DNA of 64,000 bases, taken from positions 1-64,000 of the forward strand of contig CAZFWV010000004.1 of NCBI GenBank assembly GCA_964522605.1. Reading direction: 5' to 3'. The stretch is from CAVZLD01 sp964522605 (GTDB taxonomy: Bacteria > Planctomycetota > Planctomycetia > Pirellulales > Pirellulaceae). A program made the position numbers and the translations under genes. The notes beneath the pieces are model-generated. The model saw nothing but the letters and a program-made list of their open reading frames with translations, had not been told where the DNA came from and searched no databases. Positions 27,333-36,821 of the stretch are shown here, piece after piece (the stretch's first letter is position 1; each line of letters starts with the position of its first letter).

Positions 27333-29705
27333 ATGGAAATCCTCTTCGCACAACAGGTCCCATCGGACGTACAGGTCAGCCAATGGGAGTTGCGGTTTTC
27401 GCCGCCCTGGTTCTGGGGTTTCTCGGTGCTTCTTGGCTTGATCGCGGTCGTGCTCGTGCTTTGGTTCTACCTGCGGGAGTCGGAACAGATTTCTCGCGGC
27501 TGGCGAATTGTACTGGCCGGAATCCGGCTCGGAGTCGTTGCTCTGATTCTGTTCATGTTGTATGGAGCCGCGATTCATCCATACCGCATCGAACTGCCGA
27601 CTCTGATCGTCCTGCTCGATAATTCCCGCAGCATGTCTCTGACGGATGTTCGCGACTCGTCCCGAGCGGGACCTGTTGGCACCGCGCAGCCAGAACCGAA
27701 CGCTCGGTCAGTCAGATCGCGTTGGGACCGAGGGTTGGCCTGGTTACTGTCTGCCGACGCACGACGACTGCAACAGTGGATGGCAGACTACCGCGTACAG
27801 ATTCGCACGCTGGATGGCGAAATCCTGTCCACCGACGAGGATTTGTCAGACGTGGAGCGGCACCTGCGTCGAATCCAGCCGAATGTCCCATCCAGCCCCC
27901 TGGGAACCGCCGTTCAGGCCGCGCTGGAAACGCAACGGGGTCGATCAACGGCCGCGATGTTGATCTTGACCGATGGCAACACTTCCGAGGGAATGACACT
28001 GGCCGACGTCGCAGCATCGTCTTCGCAGCAGGGCGTTCCTCTGTTTCCGATAGGGATTGGTCGCCAGCATCCCCCGCCCGATCTCGCGCTGACTGACCTG
28101 CTGGTCGATCGGGTTGCGTTCGTCGATGATTTGCTGACCTTCGATGTGGCTGTGACCGCGAACGGCCTGGAACGACGAACTGTGCAGTTATCGCTGCGTC
28201 AGGAAGACGAACCGGGCGAGTTCGTTCGTGAGGCGGTGGTCTTGCCGTCGAACGATTATGTGGGGCGCGTCCGCTTGGTTTACCGTCCGCAGAAGGCAGG
28301 GCAAATCCGGTTCGTTGTGCAGGCCAACACGCTCCCGGAGGAGTCGCGGACGGACAACAATTCGTTGCGGGTCACCGTTCAGGTGCGTGACGAAAGTATT
28401 CGTGTCCTGCTTGTGCAATCCGTTCCCAGCTTTGAATATCGCTATCTGAATTCATTGATGGGGCGTCAGATCGATCGCGGCGACGTGTCGCGTGATCCAG
28501 TGATCGAGCTGACAACGATCCTGCAGGAAGCAGACCCGGAATACGCCGCATCCGAACCGTCCGCGAGGACTTCGGTCCCTTGGACGCGGGAAGATCTACG
28601 CCAGTACGATGTGGTGATTTGGGGCGACGTGAATCCGGGCCTGGTTAACACCTCGAGCCTACAGCATCTATTCGAGTTTGTGAACGACGATGGGCGAGGA
28701 TTGATCCTCATCTCCGGGCCTCGTTACGGACCTCGTGCCTGGCTCGATACACCGCTGGAGCCCTTGCTGCCGTTTTCACGCAGCGATCTTTCCGCGAACT
28801 GGGCTGAGGGGACACCGGGCGCGCTGCAATTGACGGCCGTCGGTCGTGCGATGCCCGCCCTCCAGTTGGCGACCGATCCGGAGGAGAATGTGAGAATCTG
28901 GAATGGACTGCCTCGAGTCCATTCGCTGACGTCGATTCGCCGCACGCGGCCTGGCGTTCGCGTCCTGGTCACTTGCCGTCCGGACGGACAACCGAGCGAC
29001 ACCGCGCTGCCGGCGATCAGCCTGCAATACGTGGGTGCAGGGAAAGTCGTCTTTCATGCCATGGACGAAACCTATCGTTGGCGGTTTCGGCAGGGAGACA
29101 CCTGGTTTGGGCGTTACTGGCCACAGATGATTCGTTTTCTTGGTCGAGCCAAACTGGGGGAAGATCAGTCAACGATTCTCAGTGTGGATCAGGAACGGTA
29201 TGAATGGGGAGAAACCGTGCGCATGCGCGCTGAGTTCATAGACGATCGAGAGGCTCCCGCCGACACGGACGAGGCTGTCGCTTTGCTCGAGGACGATCGA
29301 GGTCGACAGCAACGGGTGAACTTGATCCGAACGGCGACCAGTCGCGGACAATTCGCCGCCTCGGTTGACGGACTGGCCGTTGGCAACTACCGCGCCTGGA
29401 TTGCAGAGCCCGTGCCGGACGGTGAGCCACCTGCGTGCAATTTTTCGGTCCTGTCGAGCAACCGCGAATTGCAGCATCTAACGGTGGACGAACGTGATCT
29501 GCGACTTGCTGCCGCGCGCTCCGGCGGACACTTCTTCCGATTGGAGGACGCGGCACAACTTGCGCGAGAGTTGCCTGCGGGAAAGGCAGTGCGAGTCGAA
29601 TCCCTCGAGCCCATTCAGGTGTGGAATTCCTGGCGAACTGCAGCGCTTTTTGTCGCCTTGCTGACGAGCGAATGGCTGCTTCGCCGTTGGCTCGGAATGA
29701 ATTGA
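27333..29705 (+). CDS. large vWA-domain membrane protein (operon partner of MoxR)
   Basis: This 790-residue protein has two N-terminal helices (about 27–47 and 57–79), a vWA domain with MIDAS DNSRS (96–100), a long middle part resembling a glutamine-amidotransferase-like fold (for example DVVIWGDVNPGLV and GLILISGPRYGPRAW) and a C-terminal helix (about 770–786). It starts 4 bp after the BatA-like gene. Such proteins commonly close planctomycete MoxR operons. I see no catalytic Cys–His pair, so an enzymatic role is doubtful. Confidence 0.85.
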   Translation: MEILFAQQVPSDVQVSQWELRFSPPWFWGFSVLLGLIAVVLVLWFYLRESEQISRGWRIVLAGIRLGVVALILFMLYGAAIHPYRIELPTLIVLLDNSRSMSLTDVRDSSRAGPVGTAQPEPNARSVRSRWDRGLAWLLSADARRLQQWMADYRVQIRTLDGEILSTDEDLSDVERHLRRIQPNVPSSPLGTAVQAALETQRGRSTAAMLILTDGNTSEGMTLADVAASSSQQGVPLFPIGIGRQHPPPDLALTDLLVDRVAFVDDLLTFDVAVTANGLERRTVQLSLRQEDEPGEFVREAVVLPSNDYVGRVRLVYRPQKAGQIRFVVQANTLPEESRTDNNSLRVTVQVRDESIRVLLVQSVPSFEYRYLNSLMGRQIDRGDVSRDPVIELTTILQEADPEYAASEPSARTSVPWTREDLRQYDVVIWGDVNPGLVNTSSLQHLFEFVNDDGRGLILISGPRYGPRAWLDTPLEPLLPFSRSDLSANWAEGTPGALQLTAVGRAMPALQLATDPEENVRIWNGLPRVHSLTSIRRTRPGVRVLVTCRPDGQPSDTALPAISLQYVGAGKVVFHAMDETYRWRFRQGDTWFGRYWPQMIRFLGRAKLGEDQSTILSVDQERYEWGETVRMRAEFIDDREAPADTDEAVALLEDDRGRQQRVNLIRTATSRGQFAASVDGLAVGNYRAWIAEPVPDGEPPACNFSVLSSNRELQHLTVDERDLRLAAARSGGHFFRLEDAAQLARELPAGKAVRVESLEPIQVWNSWRTAALFVALLTSEWLLRRWLGMN

Positions 29706-29725
29706 GAAGCGTGGGAGCCCGACGG

Positions 29726-30919
29726 TCAGCGCGGATTCGATCCGTTCGTGAAATCAGTTGGGCGGCCGCGATAGATGGCCAACGTCCGGTTGTCCATTCG
29801 ATAACCGAGGCCGGAATCGCCGAGAACCGCCCGCAATAACTCCTGTACAGAGACGTTCTGCACATGGAACGAGATGACCTCGGAGCGGACCGCCTCGTCG
29901 AGATTGTCCCACGTTAGCTCAAGATTCAACTGCTCTGCCAAAGCTTCGAGCACTCGGCTCCGTGGCTGATTCTTCACGGTCAGCGTGTAACGTTGTTGTG
30001 TTGGCGCCATGCGTTGCGGACGGCGACCCGCCGGGCCCCGCAGCCATTCGACAACCCGCTGGTGGTCCTCGATCGATCCCGTAACCCACAACTGCCCGTC
30101 GCGGCGCTCTGTCGAAAGATCGGGAAATGGTGAGTCGGCATTCGCTTGCCGCGCCGCCTGCCGGTCCGACCAGGGGTAGCCCCGCGTGATGACCACTCGA
30201 TCCGGAATCGGACTGATGCGGGGTTGCTCATTGGGCTCAAACAAGACGCAGAGATCAAACCCGGCCAGTACGATCGTCAATTGCTGCAGTAGGTCGAGTG
30301 GAGGTAGCTGCTGCGCGGCCCATAAGTCATGCGGAATCTGATCGGTACCCTGAAGTGCCACACCCCGCATCTGACACCAGTTCATCACGAGCTGACGAGG
30401 TTCTGTCAGAAAAGGCCAAGCTGTCGGCGTAACGGTCTGCCACTTTCGCTGCTCGACCGGATTCATTTGGCGGACCTGTTCCCGGTTCAATTCCAGCAGC
30501 GTTGCCAGCTTGTCGGTCGTTGGCGCGGGTCCGATGTAGGCCACGGGTGCGAGCAAGCTGACGCGAGCTCCCTGCTCACGCGCGATCGTCTGCAACAGTT
30601 CGGCCAGCGGCTGAGCGGGACCCCGAAGCTCCAGCGGATGTTGCGGGTCGAGACGCCGGTCGAGGAAAATCCCGATTCCGTGCGCTTGGGAGATCCGCTG
30701 CAGGGTGGGAAGAAGAGGTGCGACTGACCCGCGAATGTGCACGGACTGCTGCAGTTGGCGGGAAAAGTGTCTCTCCGCAGCAGGACCTGCCGGGACCGTC
30801 TGGCCGGAAATCGGCATCCCCCATCCCAGCACGAGACCTACGAACGGGCCGGCGAAGATGCGGAACCCGGCGTGAAACCAGGCGAACTTCTGGAGGTGTT
30901 TTTGCTTCACATTCGGCAC
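29726..30919 (-). CDS. exported protein with STN-like domain
   Basis: This 397-residue protein has a signal peptide (about 16–40). Two related STN-type segments are visible, one at about 60–110 (RGSVAPLLPTLQRISQAHGI) and one at the C-terminus (VSVQELLRAVLGDSGLGYRM), the fold found at the start of secretins and TonB receptors. There is no secretin barrel. It starts at GTG 30919 and converges on the vWA operon, with 20 bp between stop codons. A periplasmic binding or assembly role is possible, but the function is unknown. Confidence 0.65.
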   Translation of the reverse strand: MPNVKQKHLQKFAWFHAGFRIFAGPFVGLVLGWGMPISGQTVPAGPAAERHFSRQLQQSVHIRGSVAPLLPTLQRISQAHGIGIFLDRRLDPQHPLELRGPAQPLAELLQTIAREQGARVSLLAPVAYIGPAPTTDKLATLLELNREQVRQMNPVEQRKWQTVTPTAWPFLTEPRQLVMNWCQMRGVALQGTDQIPHDLWAAQQLPPLDLLQQLTIVLAGFDLCVLFEPNEQPRISPIPDRVVITRGYPWSDRQAARQANADSPFPDLSTERRDGQLWVTGSIEDHQRVVEWLRGPAGRRPQRMAPTQQRYTLTVKNQPRSRVLEALAEQLNLELTWDNLDEAVRSEVISFHVQNVSVQELLRAVLGDSGLGYRMDNRTLAIYRGRPTDFTNGSNPR

Positions 30920-31027
30920 GATCGGTACTTATCCTTCTTCCGCGTCGCTCGTTTCCATCGTTCCACGCGGCTCTCGCGTTGTGGACCTGTCGTGACGGAA
31001 TTACACTCAGTGCTGGTTCCGTGCTGA

Positions 31028-31732
31028 GTGACTGCCATGGTGTCGACATCGGGGACTAAAGTGAGCCATTCACGCTCTTCACAACCACTTATCTCTCGAT
31101 TGTATGTCCGTTTTCTTCGGGAAGGAAACGCGGCAGATTTCGTTCGCTCGGTTGCTCAATCGTACACCGTAGCGACACTCCACCGCACACTGAAGCAGGG
31201 CGACCCCGTTGCGCGACGGGGGACCGTCTTGGCACTCACTTGGCTGGGTGGAGTGGAGTCCTTAAGTTCGGTAGGTGAGGCGCTACGCGACGCCGATCGA
31301 GCGGTTCGCCTCATTGCCGAGAGCGGGATCCAGTCCGTCTGGGCCCGCGCCGGGTCGATTGACCAATGCCGGCGACTGCAGATCCTCACGCGCTGGAATC
31401 GCGGCAACCAGTTCCGCGAAGCGGCCGCGCTGGCCGGCGAGATCCTCGAGGAAAACCCCGGTTTCAGCGAAGTCTGGTATCAACGCGCCTTCGCCTGGTA
31501 CGGCCTGGGCGACTTTGACGCGGCCATCGCCGACAGTCAGCAGTCGTTGGAGGCAAATCCCTATCATTTTCATGCTGCGGTCGGACTCGGGCAATGCCAT
31601 CTCGAACGCGAAGATCCCGCGACCGCCCTTTGTTGTTTCCAGTGGGCGCTGCAGATTCACCCGGATTTCGAATTTGCCCGTGCTCAAGTTCGTAGGTTGG
31701 AGCGAGAACTCCGCGAACGATCCGACCGGTGA
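31028..31732 (+). CDS. HEAT/TPR repeat protein
   Basis: This protein of up to 234 residues has a HEAT-like segment in its first half (RRGTVLALTWLGGVESLSSVGEALRD) and TPR motifs in the second (SEVWYQRAFAWYGLGDFDAA, YHFHAAVGLGQCHLE). No signal or helix is seen, so it is probably cytoplasmic. The start could be GTG 31028, ATG 31037 or GTG 31061. It lies 28 bp before glpK in the same direction. A scaffold or binding role is likely; no partner can be named. Confidence 0.65.
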   Translation: MTAMVSTSGTKVSHSRSSQPLISRLYVRFLREGNAADFVRSVAQSYTVATLHRTLKQGDPVARRGTVLALTWLGGVESLSSVGEALRDADRAVRLIAESGIQSVWARAGSIDQCRRLQILTRWNRGNQFREAAALAGEILEENPGFSEVWYQRAFAWYGLGDFDAAIADSQQSLEANPYHFHAAVGLGQCHLEREDPATALCCFQWALQIHPDFEFARAQVRRLERELRERSDR

Positions 31733-31760
31733 GTAAGCGGAGGCCGCGGAAGGGAACCGT

Positions 31761-33260
31761 ATGCCGAAATACCTACTTGCTCTCGATCAGGGGACTACAT
31801 CGAGTCGTGCGATGGTCTTTGATGCCCAATCGCGCATTGTGGCACAGGCTCAACAAGAATTCCCGCAGATCCTTCCTGCGCCGGGTGTCGTGCAGCACGA
31901 TCCTCAGGCAATTTGGCAATCGCAATTGCAGGTGGCTCGCGACGCCCTAACACAGGCGCAACTCGGGGCCGAGCAGATCGCGGCCGTTGGTCTGACGAAT
32001 CAGCGGGAAACTACGGTTCTTTGGGAACGCGATACCGGCCGGCCCGTTGATCACGCCGTCGTGTGGCAGAGTCGTGTCAGTGCTCCGATCTGCGAACAAT
32101 TGAAGAGCGACGGTTATCAGCAGCTCGTGCGGTCCAAAACGGGGCTGCTGCTCGATCCCTATTTCTCCGCGACGAAGATTCGCTATCTGCTCGATCAACA
32201 TCCGAGCGCACAGACCGCGGCGGAGCGAGGTGAGATTCTGTTCGGTACCGTCGACTCGTATCTGATTTGGAAGTTGACCGGAGGAACGGTGCATGTGACG
32301 GACGCGAGCAACGCGAGTCGTACGATGCTATTCAATCTGCAGACCCAGGATTGGGATGATGAGTTACTGCAGATTCTCAAAATCCCGCGCGCGATGTTAC
32401 CCGAGATTCGCCCTTCGAGTGGGGTGTTCGGTCACACCGAACTCTTCGGTGCACCCATTCCCATCGCAGGTTGCGCGGGAGATCAACAGGCTGCCCTGTT
32501 CGGACAGACGTGCTTCGACCCGGGCGATACGAAGAATACGTACGGGACCGGTTGTTTTCTGTTGATGAATACCGGGTCGGAACCGGTCTGGTCGGAATCG
32601 AGCTTGCTGACGACCGTCGGGTGGACCGTGGGTGACCGGACGACGTATTGCCTCGAGGGGTCGATTTTCGTGGCTGGGGCGGCGATCCAGTGGCTGCGGG
32701 ATGGGTTGGGAGTGATTCGTTCGTCCGCGGACCTTGACGACCTGATTCGGGACCTCGAGGACACCGACGGCGTTTATTTTGTGCCGGCGTTTGTCGGACT
32801 TGGGACCCCGCACTGGGACCCCTACGCCCGAGGTGCCATTGTGGGCCTGTCACGCCATTCTACGGCCAGCCATGTGGCGCTCGCCGCACTGGAAGCGATG
32901 GCCTTTCAGTCTCGTGATGTTGTCGAAGTAATGCGCAGCGACACCGGACATCAGTTGCCGTCCCTGAAGGTCGACGGCGGAGCAAGCGTTAATAATCGCC
33001 TGATGCAGTTCCAGGCGGACATTTTGGACGTCACCGTGCAACGGCCGGTGAACTGCGAGACGACAGCCTTGGGCGCGGCGTTTCTCGCCGGACTGGCCAC
33101 CGGCGTTTGGAGTAACCTGGACGAGCTCCGAACGATGTGGAGCTTGGACCGCGAATTCACTCCTCGCATGGATTCGCACGACCGACAGGCACGCTGTGAA
33201 CGTTGGCAGGAAGCGCTCCGCCGGGCCGGAAACTGGGATCGACCGAAAGACGGTAAGTGA
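31761..33260 (+). CDS. glpK: glycerol kinase
   Basis: This 499-residue FGGY-family kinase phosphorylates glycerol to glycerol-3-phosphate. The N-terminus LALDQGTTSSRA, the glycerol-site NQRETTVLWE region, CAGDQQAALFGQ, and NTYGTGCFLLMNTG in the ATP domain match GlpK closely, and length is normal. The ATG at 31761 follows GGAAGGGAA. No glycerol transporter or GlpD gene is adjacent, so here it stands without pathway neighbours. Confidence 0.96.
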   Translation: MPKYLLALDQGTTSSRAMVFDAQSRIVAQAQQEFPQILPAPGVVQHDPQAIWQSQLQVARDALTQAQLGAEQIAAVGLTNQRETTVLWERDTGRPVDHAVVWQSRVSAPICEQLKSDGYQQLVRSKTGLLLDPYFSATKIRYLLDQHPSAQTAAERGEILFGTVDSYLIWKLTGGTVHVTDASNASRTMLFNLQTQDWDDELLQILKIPRAMLPEIRPSSGVFGHTELFGAPIPIAGCAGDQQAALFGQTCFDPGDTKNTYGTGCFLLMNTGSEPVWSESSLLTTVGWTVGDRTTYCLEGSIFVAGAAIQWLRDGLGVIRSSADLDDLIRDLEDTDGVYFVPAFVGLGTPHWDPYARGAIVGLSRHSTASHVALAALEAMAFQSRDVVEVMRSDTGHQLPSLKVDGGASVNNRLMQFQADILDVTVQRPVNCETTALGAAFLAGLATGVWSNLDELRTMWSLDREFTPRMDSHDRQARCERWQEALRRAGNWDRPKDGK

Positions 33261-33344
33261 GAATCGTCTCAAAGTCCGTCGTTCCACCTTCGATCTACAG
33301 CTTCGCCCGGCGTGTGTTGCGACCCGGCGTGACTCCGTACGGTG

Positions 33345-34592
33345 TTAACGGAACAGCCGGTTGACCGTGTTGGTTTCCATGGCTTGCCGGATCGGTGAGA
33401 CGTACTTTTCCGGATCCTGCCAAAAACGCTGCAGGTTCTGCTCAGAACTGAACAGGTACACGCGCTTCCGATAGACGACCCCATGGGCCCGTCTTCCTTC
33501 CACCGGTTCGCCACTGTCTGCCAAGTGAACCGGATCAATCCCGGCCAATACGGGACTGAAATCGTCCGGGTTCCGGAAGAAGGCTTCCGCTTCGTCCGGG
33601 CCCGCAAAGAGGTACAACCGTCCCCGGTGGACGACTCCGTGGCGGGGGTCGCCCTGTTTCCACACGTCCTTCTTCAGCAACGTTACGGGACAGTAGCCGT
33701 CCATTCCCAACGGAGGCCGGTTGGCGGAATCGGGCGAAGTTGGTGCGCTCGATTCGCGACGCTGCGGTGGTGGGGGGGCTGAATCCCGTTCTTGTGAAGG
33801 AGCAGTCGAAGCGGCGAGATCTTCGCGAGCCGGCGCCGGTTCGGTCGATCGGGCAGGCCAGGCTCCCCACCGCGACCGTGCCGGCGGATTTTTCGCAGGT
33901 CCCGGTCCGTTCGGCTCCGCTCGCTCAACGTCGGCCGGAATCGCGGCTGAGGCCTCCGGTTCGGCACTGTGACGAGCGTACTGATTGATCACTTCTTGCG
34001 GTTGAACCGCCGCCGCCGTCGACGATCGAGATCCCTCCGATGCCGGCAGGCCTCCGTATGCTGGCGGCGCCGCTTGGGCGACTTCGCTGCGCGGGCGATT
34101 CATCTGATCCAGTGGAGGCAACGTCGGAGATGGACCACCCCATGCTGAGGTCTGTTCCGTGGTGGTCGGTGACATCCCGGAACGGAAGGCCATGGCACTG
34201 AGCTGGGCGATGTACTGCTGTGGACTCGATGGGGTGATGAGGCGGTGCAGCTCACGTCCCTCGGGCGACAGAATCACGTCCTGCGGCAGACTCTGAACCC
34301 GATGCTGATGCGCCGTCTCAGGTTGCTCCCGTGCGTTGATTTTGACGGGCACGTAGAAGTCTGCGAGAGTTTCCGCGACGCTGCTGCGGCTAAAAACGGC
34401 TTCGTCGGCCTGTAGACACTGAGGACAGTCCGGGCTCCAGAAATGGAGCAATAAGGGCCGGTTCTGCTCGCGGGCCGCTTGAATCGCGCTGTCTAGATTT
34501 GAGTACCAATTCACTTCGTCGGTTCTGCCAGCAGACAGCATCCATGCCCATGCCAGCCCGACATAGATTGTGAAACGAATGGGTCGCCGCAT
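33345..34592 (-). CDS. exported thioredoxin-like protein with C-terminal YHS-like repeats
   Basis: This 415-residue protein has a signal peptide (about 5–22), a thioredoxin-like domain with a CPQC active site (Cys56, Cys59), a long low-complexity linker (about 140–300, rich in Pro, Ser and Ala), and two YHS-like segments at the C-terminus (GYCPVTLLKK and GIDPVHLADSGEPVEG). YHS modules often bind metals. ATG 34592 is preferred over TTG 34598 because AAGGAAGG lies 9 nt before it. It may link thiol chemistry and metal handling in the periplasm, but no substrate is evident. Confidence 0.7.
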   Translation of the reverse strand: MRRPIRFTIYVGLAWAWMLSAGRTDEVNWYSNLDSAIQAAREQNRPLLLHFWSPDCPQCLQADEAVFSRSSVAETLADFYVPVKINAREQPETAHQHRVQSLPQDVILSPEGRELHRLITPSSPQQYIAQLSAMAFRSGMSPTTTEQTSAWGGPSPTLPPLDQMNRPRSEVAQAAPPAYGGLPASEGSRSSTAAAVQPQEVINQYARHSAEPEASAAIPADVERAEPNGPGPAKNPPARSRWGAWPARSTEPAPAREDLAASTAPSQERDSAPPPPQRRESSAPTSPDSANRPPLGMDGYCPVTLLKKDVWKQGDPRHGVVHRGRLYLFAGPDEAEAFFRNPDDFSPVLAGIDPVHLADSGEPVEGRRAHGVVYRKRVYLFSSEQNLQRFWQDPEKYVSPIRQAMETNTVNRLFR

Positions 34593-34744
34593 GATCAATC
34601 ACCTTCCTTGGTCAATTAGTCCTGGTGGAGGACGATCTCGTCCGGATCATCGGTTCGCGGGACGCCCGATCAATATAAAAATCTACCGTTTGTAGCAGGA
34701 ATGACGAATCTCGGGCTGATGTTGGCTGCGGGCTTGGGCCGTGC

Positions 34745-34844
34745 NNNNNNNNNNNNNNNNNNNNNNNNNNNNNNNNNNNNNNNNNNNNNNNNNNNNNNNN
34801 NNNNNNNNNNNNNNNNNNNNNNNNNNNNNNNNNNNNNNNNNNNN
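34745..34844. other. assembly gap (100 N)
   Basis: Exactly 100 unknown bases, the usual placeholder for a scaffold gap of unestimated length. True distance between the thioredoxin-like gene and rho is therefore unknown. Confidence 0.98.
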
Positions 34845-34935
34845 AGCCGCCGACGACAAACCCGAAATGTGCGTTACAGCGGGTGCGGGGACCTCCGGAG
34901 CACGGCGGAGCGATCAGTTTTGGGCAAATGATAGC

Positions 34936-34963
34936 TTGACACAGACGCGAGCATGTGTAATAT
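34936..34963 (+). promoter_or_regulatory. sigma-70-type promoter candidate upstream of rho
   Basis: TTGACA (34936–34941) and TAATAT (34958–34963) are separated by 16 bp. The −35 is a perfect consensus match and the −10 fits 4 or 5 of 6 positions depending on alignment. It points toward rho, whose start is about 480 bp downstream. Confidence 0.5.
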
Positions 34964-34969
34964 GCCGTT

Positions 34970-35345
34970 AGTTGTAGTACATCTGCCTCAGGTGTAGGCG
35001 CCGTGCCCGCCTCTCGGGCGTGCGGAACTCAGAGCCGCAACGGGCGGTCTCGGTCATTAATCGAGCGGCGCCTCTCAGTCTAAGCTTCTGCTTAGGCCAT
35101 GTGCTTGGTCGTCTGGAGTGGCGACAGGGTGGACAATTCCATCGCTTCGATGCACCTATCCGATCACATTGGTCCAGAGTGAGGCAGAGCGAGGAAAAGA
35201 CACTGCCTGGGATGGCACCCGAAATCGGGATTTGGAGCGGTTAAACGTCTCCTTTAGGAAGGTAATTCGTGTCGGCTCCAGAGAGGGCGGTGCATGGCAG
35301 ATTGCCGTGCTGGCTGTAGAGAATCGACAGTCCTTACATCTTTTT
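34970..35345 (+). ncRNA. candidate structured RNA or rho leader
   Basis: Downstream of the promoter-like sequence lie successive hairpins: 35005–35019 (GCCCG/CGGGC), 35021–35039 (TGCGG/CCGCA), 35080–35095 (CTAAGC/GCTTAG with a TTCT loop), a 6-bp AGGCAG/CTGCCT stem near 35180–35210, and 35293–35311 (8-bp stem with one wobble pair). A last stem-loop near 35313–35333 is followed by a T-run at 35340–35345. The hallmarks of RNase P RNA, tmRNA and SRP RNA are absent. It may be a free RNA of about 370 nt or part of the rho 5' leader. Confidence 0.35.
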
Positions 35346-35450
35346 AAGTTCTAACGTCCGCCGTCGGCCAAACGGACCACGTGGTTCGCGGGCGCTGCTG
35401 CTTCGGCAGCGCGTTCCAGGTCGGGGGCATCTGCCGAAGGCGATCAAGCC

Positions 35451-36740
35451 ATGGCCCGTCTAGGTGAGGAAATGGGGAAGAAACGGAAGCAAAGAGGTTC
35501 AAAGATCAATCCGCGGTCGAATCAGGGACGACCGCGCCGCCGTCGCCGAATGAGCGATCAGGGGGTGCGACCGGCACCGCAGACCGAGACGGAACCGATG
35601 GACAATGGGGAGGCGGAATCGCTTCAGCCGGGTTGCGGCATGCTCGAACTGCATCCCAACGGGTACGGGTTCCTTCGAAGTCCAGAAAACAACTACGACC
35701 GCGTCCGCTCCGACCCATTTGTCCCCGGCACGATGATCGACAAATACGGTCTCCGAGAGGGCCTCATGATCAGCGGCATGGTTCAGCGCGCCCGGAAACA
35801 GCAGGGGCCCAGGCTCCGCGAAATCACGGACGTCGATGGAATGCCGCCGGAGGAGTACGTCAATGTGAAGTCGTTTGACGAGCTCACTCCGATTAACCCG
35901 GAGAGCTGGCTGCGACTGGAAACCGGACCCGAGCCGCTGAGTACGCGGGTGATGGATCTTTTGACCCCTCTTGGGAAGGGGCAGCGGGCCTTGATCGTCG
36001 CGCCTCCGCGAACCGGCAAGACGATTCTGCTACAGCACATTGCCCACGGGGTCGCGACCAACTACGCCGACGTCAAATTGATTGTGCTGTTGGTAGACGA
36101 GCGGCCCGAAGAAGTCACGGACATGCGACGAAACGTCAAGGGCGAGGTCATCGCTAGCAGCTTGGATCAGGACGTGGAGAGTCACGTGCGGATCTCGCAG
36201 CTGGTGGTGGAACGCTGCCGTCGGTTGGCCGAGATGGGCAAAGATGTGTTTCTATTGATGGATTCCATTACGCGTCTTGCCCGGGCCTTCAATAAGTGGG
36301 TCGGGAACACGGGCAGAACCATGTCCGGCGGCGTCGACATCAAGGCGATGGATATCCCGAAGAAGCTGTTTGCCACCGCACGCGTGTTCGAGGAGGGGGG
36401 ATCGCTCACGATTGTGGGAACCGCTCTGATTGACACGGGAAGCCGAATGGACGAGTTGATCTTTCAGGAATTTAAGGGGACCGGAAATATGGAGTTGGTC
36501 CTCGATCGAAAGCTCGCCGATCGGCGGATTTGGCCGGCCATTGATATCACGCAGTCGGGGACGCGGCGTGAGGAACTCCTGCACGATCCGGACACGCTGC
36601 ATGCCGTGACCATGCTTCGTCGGACGCTCACCACGATGCACCATGTGGACGCGATGGAACAGTTGACGCGGCAGCTGGCGAAATTCAAGAGCAACGCGGA
36701 GTTCATCAAGTTGATCAGCGGTGCTCGGGTGCTGGACTGA
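35451..36740 (+). CDS. rho: transcription termination factor Rho
   Basis: This 429-residue RNA-dependent ATPase has a basic N-terminal extension (about 9–35, Lys/Arg-rich), an RNA-binding cold-shock-like domain (GYGFLRSPENNY), Walker A APPRTGKT (184–191) and the Q/R-loop region KGTGNMELVLDRKLADRRIWPAID. Length and motifs are typical. ATG 35451 or ATG 35472 could be the start, and the latter has AGGTGAGG close by. An unusually long upstream region precedes it. Confidence 0.97.
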   Translation: MARLGEEMGKKRKQRGSKINPRSNQGRPRRRRRMSDQGVRPAPQTETEPMDNGEAESLQPGCGMLELHPNGYGFLRSPENNYDRVRSDPFVPGTMIDKYGLREGLMISGMVQRARKQQGPRLREITDVDGMPPEEYVNVKSFDELTPINPESWLRLETGPEPLSTRVMDLLTPLGKGQRALIVAPPRTGKTILLQHIAHGVATNYADVKLIVLLVDERPEEVTDMRRNVKGEVIASSLDQDVESHVRISQLVVERCRRLAEMGKDVFLLMDSITRLARAFNKWVGNTGRTMSGGVDIKAMDIPKKLFATARVFEEGGSLTIVGTALIDTGSRMDELIFQEFKGTGNMELVLDRKLADRRIWPAIDITQSGTRREELLHDPDTLHAVTMLRRTLTTMHHVDAMEQLTRQLAKFKSNAEFIKLISGARVLD

Positions 36741-36821
36741 GGCCGATCGGTGGCTTTTGATTGCCGATCGATCCCGGGTTGAGGGTTGAACGGATCCCTT
36801 TCGGGGAGATCGCACGGCAGG

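Larger units (their letters stand above)
34593..35450. other. 858-bp region with assembly gap and possible structured leader
   Basis: No credible complete gene is seen. Bases 34745–34844 are a run of N. A short open frame starting at ATG 34701 runs into the gap and could be the start of a lost gene. From 34936 onward there is a promoter-like pair and a series of hairpins up to a T-run near 35341. Confidence 0.6.

Noticed and set aside
34970..35345. RNase P RNA or tmRNA gene
   Set aside because: The conserved RNase P core and the tmRNA end sequences were not found. It is kept only as a generic structured-RNA candidate.
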